Assembly: GCA_015206945.1 (NCBI GenBank)
Contig: JADEXV010000029.1
Location: 1 to 46,233 of the forward strand
Source of the DNA: Nostocales cyanobacterium LEGE 12452
Lineage (GTDB): Bacteria > Cyanobacteriota > Cyanobacteriia > Cyanobacteriales > Nostocaceae
Direction: 5' to 3'
Length of the DNA stretch: 46,233 nucleotides
Position 1 is the stretch's first letter; every line of letters begins with the position of its first letter. The notes under the pieces are model-generated. The model worked only from the letters and a program-made list of their open reading frames with translations. It was not told the DNA's origin and did not search any database. A program made the position numbers and the translations under genes. This document shows positions 1 through 9,199 of the stretch, in pieces.

Positions 1-173
1 CTATAAACATCCTCTTCATAATCGAAAATTTCAGCTATTTTACAATGCGTAAATCCTTAGTCTAACTGTATTAGTGGGAATTTCTGAGCCAAATAATCAG
101 GATGTTCATGAAACATTTGCTGCGTAAATCCTAAGTTAAAAACCAGCAATTTTGTGAAATATTCCCCTTTATT

Positions 174-1457
174 ATGACTAAGCAAAAACTTCGCATTGCA
201 CTGTTTACAGGGTTATACGCTCCTTTCTTAACTGGTGTTTCCGTTGCAGTTCACCAACGAGTTCGTTGGTTACTAGAGCAGGGACATGAGGTTTTTCTAA
301 TCCATCCGCAAATCAACGATCGCTACCCCAAAAATGTCGGCGATCGCCCTATGGTAGGTTTAGAGGAAATTCAGTCTTTCCCCAACTTCTCTGCTTACGC
401 ATTCCCCACAGAACCGCTGCTATTCTATAAGTCTCTTCCTCAACCGTTGAACTATCGGCATTGGAGCGATACCAAGTTGCTGGAGAAATTCAAACCCGAT
501 ATTATCGTGGTTGAAGAAGCAGCCCAAATGAGAGGTTTATACTCATTTTTCTTGCAAGGTTATGGTCGCCCTATCGGCACTCAATACGCAAAACGAACAG
601 GCACGCCAATAATATCACTCTTCCATACAGATATCGTTGCGTATATCAAATATTACTTTGGAGACAGATTCTTCAATTTGGTTCGTCCCATCGTTCCCGT
701 TTTAGTTAAGCAGTTTAGTGAGTCTTATGACTTCAATTACTTCTCTTCTAAAGAGCAACTGACTAAATACGAAGAACTGAAATGCCAACGTGCTGAATAC
801 GTCGCTTATCAAGGTATCGATTGCGAAAAATTTCACCCGCGAAACATTTGTTACGACCCAATTCCCAACGATAACCGACCGACTCTGTTGTTTGTCGGAC
901 GCATCACACCCGAAAAGAATGTCAACCAATTGCTTGATATCTTTCCAGTCATAGCTGCTAAAATTCCTGATGTTCATCTGGTAATTGTTGGTAGTGGCCC
1001 GCTAGATGAAGAGATCCGTGAGCGTGCTAAAAAGTTTGGATCGAGTATTACTGTATGGGGCGAGTCTCATGGTACAGAACTTCTAGGTTGGTTTGCCAGA
1101 GCGGATGTTTTTGTCAACCCTTCCGTCACTGAGAACTTCTGCACTACCAATAACGAAGCGTTAGCCTCTGGAACTCCTCTGGTTGCTGTTTTTGCACCAT
1201 CAACCTCAGAACAGGTATTTCCTGGTCGTAACGGCTTCCTTGCCCAACCTAACAATCCTACAGATTTCGCCCAAAAGGTAATTGCGATTCTGGAAAATCC
1301 CGATTTGAAAGCAGATATGACTAGACACGCTCGCCCCTCCATACTCGAATTTGATTGGTCGGCATGTATGCAGAAATTTGAACACAAACTTTACCAAATT
1401 GTTGAAGGAGCGCAGAAGGTTGAGGTAGGTACAGGTAGTATAAGACCACAGCGATAA
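174..1457 (+). CDS. GT4-family glycosyltransferase
   Basis: A 427-aa glycosyltransferase of the GT-B fold, family GT4 (the family of plant and cyanobacterial SqdX-like and mannosyl-transferring enzymes). It would transfer a sugar from a nucleotide-sugar donor to a lipid or glycan acceptor at the cytoplasmic face of a membrane. The N-terminal domain opens with IALFTGLYAPFLTGVSVAV, the glycine-rich acceptor-side loop. The C-terminal domain begins near residue 240 with LLFVGRITPEKNVNQLLD, the usual GT4 donor-domain start. The EX7E motif is present as E320-NFCTTNN-E328. There is no signal peptide or obvious membrane helix. The ATG at 174 has no convincing Shine-Dalgarno sequence. The gene is followed by a HIP1-containing hairpin at 1467-1501. 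The acceptor cannot be told from sequence; SqdX-like sulfolipid synthesis is possible but unproven. Confidence 0.9.
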   Translation: MTKQKLRIALFTGLYAPFLTGVSVAVHQRVRWLLEQGHEVFLIHPQINDRYPKNVGDRPMVGLEEIQSFPNFSAYAFPTEPLLFYKSLPQPLNYRHWSDTKLLEKFKPDIIVVEEAAQMRGLYSFFLQGYGRPIGTQYAKRTGTPIISLFHTDIVAYIKYYFGDRFFNLVRPIVPVLVKQFSESYDFNYFSSKEQLTKYEELKCQRAEYVAYQGIDCEKFHPRNICYDPIPNDNRPTLLFVGRITPEKNVNQLLDIFPVIAAKIPDVHLVIVGSGPLDEEIRERAKKFGSSITVWGESHGTELLGWFARADVFVNPSVTENFCTTNNEALASGTPLVAVFAPSTSEQVFPGRNGFLAQPNNPTDFAQKVIAILENPDLKADMTRHARPSILEFDWSACMQKFEHKLYQIVEGAQKVEVGTGSIRPQR

Positions 1458-1466
1458 CAAACGCGA

Positions 1467-1501
1467 CGATCGCTAGTATCTACATACAGTACTGGCGATC
1501 G
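1467..1501 (+). terminator. Hairpin downstream of the glycosyltransferase gene
   Basis: Positions 1467-1478 (CGATCGCTAGTA) pair with 1490-1501 (TACTGGCGATCG) through one G-U wobble, leaving an 11-nt loop. Each arm contains the GATCG core of a HIP1 site. It lies 10 nt after the stop codon but has no T-run, so it may be an mRNA 3'-end stabiliser or a pair of HIP1 sites that happens to fold, rather than a classical terminator. Confidence 0.45.
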
Positions 1502-1576
1502 CTAGCACTGCAACTTTTTGCACCAACGAGTTTTAGGATCATTAAACACATTCGACTTGCATTCTCCTAGTTGCAG

Positions 1577-1900
1577 CTAAACGACCGATCGCAGCGGTTC
1601 GTATGTGTCTGCCAACTCATCAATCGAGATACCCTTGAGCAGGTAGCCAATAGCTCCGGCTTGCATTGCTTGCTGTACCAAGTCATTGGCTAGAAAACTT
1701 GTCAAAATTAAAACTTGAATTTCTAAGTATTTTTTGCGGATAGCTCTTGTTGCTTCTGCCCCATTCATCCCCACCATCATCAAATCCATCAGCACCACAT
1801 CTGGCTGCAACTGTTCGCACAAATGTACTGCTTCCACAGCAATCTTCCGTAGCCGTTCGCTTTCAATCAATTGTTCCCCTAGCTTCACCGCTTGGATCAA
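1577..1900 (-). pseudogene. Decayed NarL-type response regulator (receiver-domain fragment)
   Basis: About 107 codons encode the middle of a CheY-like receiver domain. The phosphoacceptor strand is visible as LQPDVVLMDLMM, then GMNGAEATRAI, then the Thr/Lys half as VLILTSF...GAIGYLLKGISIDELAD. The N-terminal beta-1 strand with the acidic DD pair is absent: the sequence before EAVHLCEQLQPD does not look like a receiver start and the frame opens from a TTG just after a TGA. The C-terminal HTH output domain is also absent, since the frame ends in unrelated residues right after IDELAD. With neither the acidic pocket nor an output domain, this is most likely a relic. A short stand-alone expressed fragment is possible but unlikely. 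Confidence 0.7.
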
Positions 1901-2064
1901 CTCCTTACGTTTAGATGTTCCTGCAAGTGATATTGTCTTGGTTTTTCAGGCTTCAGAAGTAAGGAAATACACTGAGTTTACAACGGTTTAAAGCAGCAAA
2001 GCGGATTCAAATTTAAGGAGGGTTAGGGATAATCAAGCCTTAACCCAAGAGTATTTGCAGATAA

Positions 2065-3561
2065 TTAACTGCGATTATCTATCTGAGCGCGTTGCAAACT
2101 TCCAGAGAAGTCAACATAGACACTTTTCCACTCTGTGAAAACATCCAAAGCAGTAGTTCCAGCTTCGCGGTGTCCATTACCGGTTTGTTTCACACCACCA
2201 AAGGGTAAGTGTACCTCTGCGCCAATAGTGGGGCCGTTAATATAGGTGATACCTGCTTCGATGTCGCGCATGGCAGTAAAAGCTCGGTTGATATCGCGGG
2301 TGTAAACTGAAGAAGAAAGACCATAATTGCTATCGTTGAGAATTGCGATCGCATCCTCAAAGGAGCTAACCTCAATTAATGCCACTATTGGCCCAAATAT
2401 CTCTTCACGGGCGACGCGCATATCAGGAGTTACATCATCCAAAATAGTTGGTTGAAAGAAGTAACCATTTTTCAGTGAGCCTTCACTAGCAATTTCTCCA
2501 CCAATTAAAACCTTTGCTCCTTCCTCACGAGCAATATCCAAATACTTGCTCACCTGTTGGAGTTGCTTTTCATTGACTATTGGGCCAATATCTGTATCAG
2601 AGGCAGTTCCAGCACCCAACCGCAACTTACTAGTACGCTCATAAAGCATCGCGGTAAATTTTTCTTTGATATCACGATGCAAAATCAAGCGACTGGTAGC
2701 CGTACACCGTTGCCCAGTTGTCCCAAAAGCTCCCCACACTGCACCATCGAGAGCAAGTTCTAAATCGGCATCTTCCATCACCACTTGAGCGTTTTTACCA
2801 CCCATTTCCAAACAGACACGCTTGTGAGTGCGGCCGCAAGTAGCGCCGACAAAAGCACCTGTTTCTGAAGAACCGGTAAACGATACTAAATCAACATTGG
2901 GATGCTCAACTAAAGCTTTCCCCACCTCTTCTCCCACACCATGCACCAAGTTAATGACTCCTGGTGGTAAACCTGCTTGTTGAAAAATCTCAATCAATTT
3001 AGTTGCACAGGCGGAAGTATCTTCGGCAGGTTTGAGAATAACTGTATTGCCACATACCAAGGCTGGCATAGCTTTCCAGCAAGGAATTGCCACAGGGAAA
3101 TTCCAAGGAGTAATTAAGGCACAGACTCCGATGGGCATCCGCACAGTCATGGCAAATTTATTGGACATTTCCGAGGGTGTCGTTTGCCCAAATAGTCGCC
3201 GTCCTTCGCCAGCACTGTAAAAGGCGCAGTCAATACCTTCTTGCACATCTCCCCTCGCTTCCGTCAAGGGTTTACCCATTTCCCGACTGATTAATTGGGC
3301 AAGTTCTTCTTTATGCTGAAGTAATATTTCCCCAACGCGAAAGATGTATTCTGCCCTCGCTGGGGCAGGGACTTTGCGCCAACTCTGGTAAGCTTTACGG
3401 GCGGCGGCTACTGCTGTATCTACATCTTTAACTTGAGAACGGGGAAATGTGGCCACGACTTCGGTTTTGTCGGCAGGGTTGCGACTTTCTAGGGTTGTTT
3501 CCCCTACAGCACTCAACCATTGACCGTCTATATAATTGCGACAAGATAGCGGAGTTGTCAT
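2065..3561 (-). CDS. NAD(P)-dependent aldehyde dehydrogenase
   Basis: A 498-aa ALDH-superfamily enzyme, full length for the family, oxidising an aldehyde to the carboxylate with NAD(P)+. The N-terminal domain begins with the characteristic YIDGQWLSAVGETTLESRNP. The cofactor-domain motif FTGSSETGA is present. The general base is E252 in CLEMGGK and the nucleophile is C286 in GTTGQRCTATSR. The C-terminal EEIFGPIV and PFGGVKQTGNG motifs are intact. The architecture is closest to the semialdehyde/aromatic aldehyde branch (GabD, AmaB, vanillin dehydrogenase relatives), but the substrate cannot be fixed from sequence. It lies 109 nt downstream of a cyclase-family hydrolase on the same strand; the two may be co-transcribed in a catabolic or detoxification role. 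Confidence 0.93.
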   Translation of the reverse strand: MTTPLSCRNYIDGQWLSAVGETTLESRNPADKTEVVATFPRSQVKDVDTAVAAARKAYQSWRKVPAPARAEYIFRVGEILLQHKEELAQLISREMGKPLTEARGDVQEGIDCAFYSAGEGRRLFGQTTPSEMSNKFAMTVRMPIGVCALITPWNFPVAIPCWKAMPALVCGNTVILKPAEDTSACATKLIEIFQQAGLPPGVINLVHGVGEEVGKALVEHPNVDLVSFTGSSETGAFVGATCGRTHKRVCLEMGGKNAQVVMEDADLELALDGAVWGAFGTTGQRCTATSRLILHRDIKEKFTAMLYERTSKLRLGAGTASDTDIGPIVNEKQLQQVSKYLDIAREEGAKVLIGGEIASEGSLKNGYFFQPTILDDVTPDMRVAREEIFGPIVALIEVSSFEDAIAILNDSNYGLSSSVYTRDINRAFTAMRDIEAGITYINGPTIGAEVHLPFGGVKQTGNGHREAGTTALDVFTEWKSVYVDFSGSLQRAQIDNRS

Positions 3562-3670
3562 TTTGAAAATCTCCGATGATCCACTGAAACTTGTGTATTA
3601 AGTTTGCTTGCTTTCTAGGTTATCCTCAAGTTTACAAAATTGGGGTAAGAAGCAAATATCGATATAAAAA

Positions 3671-4393
3671 TTAAGGGACGAAGGCCAACACCCCCACAGG
3701 CGAACCAGAACCACCACGTAATCTTAGAGGTGCGATCGCTAGAGTAGTACCTTTAGCTGGTAGTTGATCCAAATTTGTCAGATTTTCCAACACAATGCGC
3801 GATTTTTCCAATACCAAGCGGTTAATCGCAAAACTGTTATCCTGTCCTGGATCTACACCATGAGTATCAATTCCTACCCCAATTATTTGCCGTTCATCCA
3901 GTAAAAATTGAGTGGCATCGCTGCCAAATCCTGGAAAGTGGGGAATCCCTTGAGAATCATGATTGAGGAATGCACTTTTATCAAACCACTTTTTCTGCCA
4001 ACCAGTATTCAATATAACTACGCAACCACTAGAAATCTCACCGTATTCTTCTTCCCAAGCCAAAACATCAGCAATAGTCAGGGCATAATCAGGATTAACT
4101 GCTGTGGCTTGGCAAATATTTATAACTACCGCAGGTACAACCAACGACTGGGCTGGGTATTGGTCAATTCCCACGGCATAACTATGAAAACTGTTAGGGG
4201 CATTGATATGGGTAGCGCTATGTTCCCCCAAAGAGAAACGCCGCAGGTAATAACCATCATTATTTAGTTCAGCCACAGTCTCAAATTCTACTGTGGGATC
4301 TCCAGACCATTGGGGAATATCTACGTCAATTACATGACTTAGGTGGATAACACGTGTGTAGGTGATACTATTTTGACTTTGGGGTTGTATCAT
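3671..4393 (-). CDS. Cyclase-family metal-dependent hydrolase (kynurenine formamidase-like)
   Basis: A 240-aa protein of the cyclase/arylformamidase family (Pfam Cyclase). Family members hydrolyse amide or lactone bonds using metal ions bound by a conserved histidine motif. Here that motif is GEHSATHINAPNSFH near residues 56-70, a variant of HxGTHxDxPxH, with Ala replacing the usual Gly and Asn replacing the Asp. The N-terminal HLSHVIDVDIPQWSGDP strand and a downstream GVGIDTHGVDPGQD motif also match the family. It is cytoplasmic, with no signal peptide. The start is ATG at 4393. It lies upstream of the aldehyde dehydrogenase gene in the same direction. The substituted metal-motif residues make true kynurenine formamidase activity uncertain. 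Confidence 0.82.
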   Translation of the reverse strand: MIQPQSQNSITYTRVIHLSHVIDVDIPQWSGDPTVEFETVAELNNDGYYLRRFSLGEHSATHINAPNSFHSYAVGIDQYPAQSLVVPAVVINICQATAVNPDYALTIADVLAWEEEYGEISSGCVVILNTGWQKKWFDKSAFLNHDSQGIPHFPGFGSDATQFLLDERQIIGVGIDTHGVDPGQDNSFAINRLVLEKSRIVLENLTNLDQLPAKGTTLAIAPLRLRGGSGSPVGVLAFVP

Positions 4394-4895
4394 CCCAGCC
4401 TTCTATATTATTTGTACTCAGAGATTTTTTATCAGGTACGTAGGTGCAGATAGTTGTGTACTTCGTCTGGGTTGGACTACGCCTACGCAAACATAGTACT
4501 ACTATTACAACGTTTTTCCAACCTAATTACCTATACTCAAAGAGATAATCCCCCCAATTCCTGTAAATTTTAGGCGATTGAGGGGATTCAAATGTTGCAG
4601 CAAAAAGTGAGTTGATATTAAGTTAGCAATTATTAGGTTAATTTTAAACTAAGCTTTGATTAAAATTAGATATCTCTAGAAATTAAATATGCGTTATCTA
4701 GAACCCTTCTAGAGACTTAGCAGTGCTACAGACATCTTACAAAGTAACAAATGCCAAGATATTGGGGTGCATGTTAAAGGTTACTGGGTTTGGGAAAATT
4801 CCATACCTTTACCCTTTAACCCTTAACATACACCGCACTTCTGCAAGAAGTCTTACGTCTCTACGTTTTTCACTAATATCTCTATTGTTTGATAT
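4394..4895. other. Intergenic region between cyclase and histidine kinase genes
   Basis: About 500 nt without a convincing gene. It holds the upstream region of the minus-strand cyclase gene on the left and the 3' flank of the kinase gene on the right. Remnants of Nostoc dispersed repeats are visible (GGACTACGCCTACGC near 4474). Nothing else was recognised. A 94-codon plus-strand frame starting at 4723 runs into the kinase gene on the other strand and looks non-coding. Confidence 0.5.
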
Positions 4896-7800
4896 CTACG
4901 TTGAGGGTTCTTGCTTTAGTGGAATCATCACAACAAACTCGGCACCTTCTCCTGGTGCTGAAATACACTTAATATTTCCACCGTGTTTTTGGACTATAAT
5001 TTGGTAGCTAATTGATAATCCCATACCCGTGCCCTTACCCACAGGTTTTGTCGTGAAGAAGGGGTCAAATAAGCGTTTACGTACTTCCTCACTCATGCCT
5101 GGGCCATTGTCAGCAATTCTAATCATTACATGGTCTTTTTGAATGAGGCTGCGAATGCGAATCTGTGGAAAAGTCATTTGTCTTTGTTCGCGCAGCGTCT
5201 CCTTTGGGAGAAGTTCTGATCGCCGGAAGCCTCCGCTCAGACTTCTCTGTTGGTCATTTGTCCTTTGTTCAGTTTTGTTTACTAATGACATAGGCGCTTT
5301 GCCTTCCCGCAGGGTATGACTATTGACAAATGACTCTTCTAAAGCATCGATCGCATTTGTTAACAGATTCATAAACACCTGATTCATCTGTCCAGCGTGA
5401 CAGACTACTGGTGGTAAATTGCCGTAGTCTCGGATTACTTGGATTTCGGGATGTCCTGGTTTGGCTTTTAGACGATTTTGCAACAACAGCAGGGCGCTAT
5501 CCATCCCTTCATGAATATCCACTGCTTTTGTACCGTCTTCATCAAGGCGAGAAAAATTGCGTAAAGATAAGACAATCTGCCGAATGCGTTCGGCTCCCAT
5601 TCTCATAGACTCCAAGATTTTGGGTAAATCTTGCTTGAGGAAGTCTAAATCAATGGTGTTGATTTGTTGATCGATCTCTGGTGTTGGTGGGCAGTAGCTC
5701 TGTTGATAAAGTTCTACTAAGTGCAGCAAATCCTTAGTATATTCACGCGCGTGGCTAATATTGCCGTAGATGAAATTGACGGGGTTATTAATTTCGTGGG
5801 CAATACCTGCAACCAATTGTCCTAAACTGGACATTTTTTCAGTTTGAATCAGTTGCGTTTGAGTTTGTTGAAGTTCTAGCAGTGCTGCTTCTAGTTGCTG
5901 GGCTTTGTCTTGGGCAGTTTGGGCGGTGATGCGACTTTGGGTGTAAAGTTTAGCTTGGTCAATGGCGATCGCTAGTTGAACCGTAACTGCTTGTAGTAAT
6001 TCTATTTCGTTGTTCAGCCAAGGGCGCAAGCCACTACAATAACCACAGCTAAATGCACCAATTTCGCCAGATTGAGTGTGTACAGGCAGCGCCATAAAGG
6101 CAGTGAAACCAAAATCCTGCAAAAATTGCTGTGTTATAGAATCGCCCACAGTCTCAGTATCATCAATGCGGATGATTTCTCCGTTCAAGGTTTTGGCTGC
6201 GATTAGTTTGATTTCGGCATGAGTTGCTTCTTGTTGATTAAGTAGACATGGTAAAAAGGAACTTTTCGCCTCATAGACTCTTTCCCAGTAGGGTACATCA
6301 GCGTCTTGCCGATACCAAAAGAAGGCGCAGCGATCGATCTGGAATAAGTTGCAAATCTCCTGCACTGCGGTTTCCACAATGTAATTAAGATCCAAAGAAG
6401 CTCGAATTTGGCTAGAAAGACGATTGAGTAATGTTTCCCGCTGGACGCTTTCTCTAAGTGCAATTTCTGTTTGTTTGCGCTTGATACCAATGGCAATTTC
6501 TTGAGCAGCAAATTCCAATGCTTTGAAAGTTGATTCTGTCACTGCTTGACGGGCAAACATGGCTATTACCCCTACAGTTTCATCTTCAACAATTAAGGGA
6601 TAGCCAGCAAAGGCGACCATACCCTCTCGCTGTGCCCACTCTTTGTTACCAACGCGGGGATCTGTCTGCACAGAATTAGTTAAGTGGGGTTTGCCCTCTT
6701 CGGCAATCAAACCAATTTTGAATTGACCGACTGGCACACATTTATGGGGTCCATTGATATGGGTGTACATCCCAGAACTGACTTGCAACTCTAATACGTT
6801 GTCTTGTTCGTTCAGCGTCCAGATGCGAGCAAAGGCTGCATCAAGATGTTCAACTAAGGCTTCAGTGCAGCGGCGCATCATATTCTCTAAGTTGTCACTC
6901 TGAGTCAACGCCGCGTCTACATCGGCACGAAAATTTGCTAAACGCGCTCGTTCTGCTAGAGCTACTTCTGCTTCTTTACGGTCGGTGGTGTCATAGCAAA
7001 TACCAACGAAGTACAAAACATTGCCATTAGCATCTTTAATCGCAGATGAGTTGCTTGTATGCCATCGCCAACTACCATTTTTGTGTTTAACTCGATATTC
7101 AATTGCCTCTTGTTTCTTGCCTGTTGTCAAAATTCTTTGGAAATAATCGGCACAGATATGCACATCGTCAGGATGTATGAAGGGAATAAAAGATTTGCCT
7201 TCAACCTCTGCAACCTCATGCCCAAAAATCTCAGTCCAGTTAGGAGAAACGTAAGAAAATATCCCTTCAAGTGTCAGCGCAAAAATAATGTTGTTGGCGT
7301 TTTCCACAATGCTGCGGAACTTGGCATCACTTTCTATTAAGGCTGCTTGGATGTTGTCGCCGATGTTGCGGACAAGAACTATGATTTGCTGGTCTGGTAA
7401 TGGTAATAACCTAGCTTCAAAATTATTATTTTCTTCTAGGAGCGGTGAGGTATATTCAAAACTGATTAAAGATTGAGTTTCAAGTACTTGAGTTATTGCT
7501 TGATGGAAGCGATCGCCTATAGCAGTCGGTAAGCATTCTCGTAAACTCTTGCCCTGACAATCTCCTGGTAGAATATCCAGACTCTCTATCTTACCTGGCT
7601 TGTAATCCAGAATACTTCCATCAGCATCAAGACGAAAGTATGAATCAGGAAGTACTTGCAAAATCGCGGTAAATTCTGATGTTTTTTGGCGTAACTGTGC
7701 TTCAACTGCTTGGCGTTTGCTAATTTCAGCTTGCAGTTGCTCTAATGCTTTTGCTAATTCTGTTGCTCGTTCTCTATCTGTAATTTTACGTAGGGGGCGA

Positions 7801-8303
7801 GAGAAATTTTTAGATGGCGAGTAGCTTTCTGTTAGGGAAGGTTGACTTATCCCTATCGGCACTCCTGTTAGATCGACACAATAACCGATGTAACCAACAA
7901 AGCTACCATCTGCTGCAAATCGTGGCGCGGCTGTATCTAAAATCCAGCGATATTCGCCATCAGCACTACGCAGACGATATTGCCTCTGGAAGGAATCATA
8001 CGTCGCAAATGCTCTCAGGTATATATCTTCGCATCGCTGTCTATCTTCTGGATGGATGCTGCCAGTCCAAATATTGCCTATTTCCTCTTCTCGCACAGAT
8101 GCAGACGCGGCTGTTGTTAGATGTTTTCCAGTAAATTTCAGCCAATTAGAATTGAAGTAACAGTAAAGTGCATTGCATCCAGACATCCAAATCATCAGAG
8201 GAGCAATATCCACCTGCTGGCAAAATACTTTTTCATCCTGTTGTATTTCTTCCTCTTCAACTATGATTTGTTTAACGTAGCTCTGCACCTTTTTAGAAAA
8301 CAC
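4896..8303 (-). CDS. Multi-sensor PAS/GAF hybrid-input histidine kinase
   Basis: A 1135-aa soluble sensor kinase. In order it has PAS domains at about 30-150 (ending GYIGYCVDLTG), 205-315 and 325-445 (NIIFALTLEGIFSYVSPNW), GAF domains at about 455-605 and 625-790, a short coiled-coil, a HisKA domain and a HATPase domain. The phosphoacceptor is H836 in LVAGIAHEINNPVNF, the usual motif of cyanobacterial kinases of this type. The ATPase N box is NLLTNAIDALEE near 975, the G1 box IADNGPGM near 1062-1069, then FDPFFTTKP and GTGMGLSIS. About 50 extra residues separate the N and G1 boxes and coincide with repeat DNA (see the repeat entry). No cognate regulator is adjacent. The ligand is unknown; the second GAF contains cysteines but no recognised bilin motif. 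Confidence 0.92.
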   Translation of the reverse strand: MFSKKVQSYVKQIIVEEEEIQQDEKVFCQQVDIAPLMIWMSGCNALYCYFNSNWLKFTGKHLTTAASASVREEEIGNIWTGSIHPEDRQRCEDIYLRAFATYDSFQRQYRLRSADGEYRWILDTAAPRFAADGSFVGYIGYCVDLTGVPIGISQPSLTESYSPSKNFSRPLRKITDRERATELAKALEQLQAEISKRQAVEAQLRQKTSEFTAILQVLPDSYFRLDADGSILDYKPGKIESLDILPGDCQGKSLRECLPTAIGDRFHQAITQVLETQSLISFEYTSPLLEENNNFEARLLPLPDQQIIVLVRNIGDNIQAALIESDAKFRSIVENANNIIFALTLEGIFSYVSPNWTEIFGHEVAEVEGKSFIPFIHPDDVHICADYFQRILTTGKKQEAIEYRVKHKNGSWRWHTSNSSAIKDANGNVLYFVGICYDTTDRKEAEVALAERARLANFRADVDAALTQSDNLENMMRRCTEALVEHLDAAFARIWTLNEQDNVLELQVSSGMYTHINGPHKCVPVGQFKIGLIAEEGKPHLTNSVQTDPRVGNKEWAQREGMVAFAGYPLIVEDETVGVIAMFARQAVTESTFKALEFAAQEIAIGIKRKQTEIALRESVQRETLLNRLSSQIRASLDLNYIVETAVQEICNLFQIDRCAFFWYRQDADVPYWERVYEAKSSFLPCLLNQQEATHAEIKLIAAKTLNGEIIRIDDTETVGDSITQQFLQDFGFTAFMALPVHTQSGEIGAFSCGYCSGLRPWLNNEIELLQAVTVQLAIAIDQAKLYTQSRITAQTAQDKAQQLEAALLELQQTQTQLIQTEKMSSLGQLVAGIAHEINNPVNFIYGNISHAREYTKDLLHLVELYQQSYCPPTPEIDQQINTIDLDFLKQDLPKILESMRMGAERIRQIVLSLRNFSRLDEDGTKAVDIHEGMDSALLLLQNRLKAKPGHPEIQVIRDYGNLPPVVCHAGQMNQVFMNLLTNAIDALEESFVNSHTLREGKAPMSLVNKTEQRTNDQQRSLSGGFRRSELLPKETLREQRQMTFPQIRIRSLIQKDHVMIRIADNGPGMSEEVRKRLFDPFFTTKPVGKGTGMGLSISYQIIVQKHGGNIKCISAPGEGAEFVVMIPLKQEPST
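5165..5335. repeat. Dispersed-repeat insertion inside the kinase ATPase domain
   Basis: This in-frame stretch of the kinase gene is built from repeat families that also occur in non-coding parts of the window. The segment GGCGCTTTGCCTTCCCGCAG near 5285-5320 has a close copy at 15862-15890. The TCATTTGTCCTTTGTTC-type motif near 5255-5275 matches the tandem repeat at 36543-36660. The part around 5189-5245 (GTCTCCTTTGGGAGAAG and the following hairpin) resembles the palindromic elements common in Nostoc genomes. It encodes low-complexity residues between the N and G1 boxes and keeps the reading frame open. Confidence 0.7.
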
Positions 8304-9199
8304 TTTTGCCTGCCTGCTCTGCCTAAATTATTAAGGTAATATGCTGCTGAAAATAAAATTTCTTAATACATGGATATAATCTTGTTTACGCTAACCTGCT
8401 AATGATCTTAATACTTTATTTATTTTTATATGCCCAGCAATTCCTCTTTTACTGTAAATAAATTGAAAAAATGCTGAAGTTATCATTAAGATTAACTTCA
8501 GCATTTTTTGTGAAATTTAAACTATCTATATATAGGGAGCTTGTTTGACTTTGTTTATTTTTCAAATTACTGATAAATTTATCTTAGCTATGTAATTGCA
8601 TTGCTCAAAAACCTGATTTAGCTTTACGGAAACTAAATGATTCTCTGCAACACATTTACATCTTTATAATAAATTCACAATAATCAAGAATTTTATCCAA
8701 AATAAATATTGATTTTTTATCAAGAAGAATTCAGCATGAATTAAAATCTGGCTGATGGATCTATCTTGCTTAAAATCAGGGGGTATAAAAGAGTTTGAGA
8801 GTCACGTCTGTATTAAGCAGTTATTATCTGAATTAATGGTATAAAAACTAACTTTATTTATTTTTAAGTTTGGATAATGATAAATGTATTGTTTTTTATT
8901 TTTCCCAACAAAACCTAATTCTTCAAAATTGTCTTGACTAGTCAAAATGCCTTATATACCAATCCTATCTGAGTGATGATAAACCTAGGTGATGACGAAC
9001 TGTCTCTCTACGAAATACTACATATAGCACAGTATCTTGTAAGAAGTATGCCAATAAAAAGAGAACAAATCTCACGAATGCTTTAGGATTGCTATAGCAA
9101 AATCGCAAATTAAATGAGAGAAATGCTAAATGTGATATCAACTGGTTGCAACAATTGCTGGTAATCGCATTTTATATGTTATAAAGCTCACAGAAATTA
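8304..9199. other. AT-rich intergenic region, about 900 nt
   Basis: No gene was recognised. The sequence separates the divergent histidine-kinase and dynamin-like genes and presumably holds both promoters. It is markedly AT-rich and contains one very strong symmetric hairpin at 8466-8509 with no obvious gene to terminate, which may mark an unannotated small transcript. Only frames of about 30 codons or fewer occur. Confidence 0.5.
8466..8509. terminator. Orphan bidirectional terminator-like hairpin
   Basis: A perfect 17-bp inverted repeat: AAAAAATGCTGAAGTTA at 8466-8482 and its complement at 8493-8509, with a 10-nt loop. A-run and T-run flanks make it a rho-independent terminator in either direction. 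The nearest genes on both sides point away from it, so no known coding transcript ends here. Confidence 0.75.

Noticed and set aside
1..173. Near-direct repeat TGCGTAAATCCT at 46 and 121
   Set aside because: Too short and too few copies to call an element; no gene is associated.
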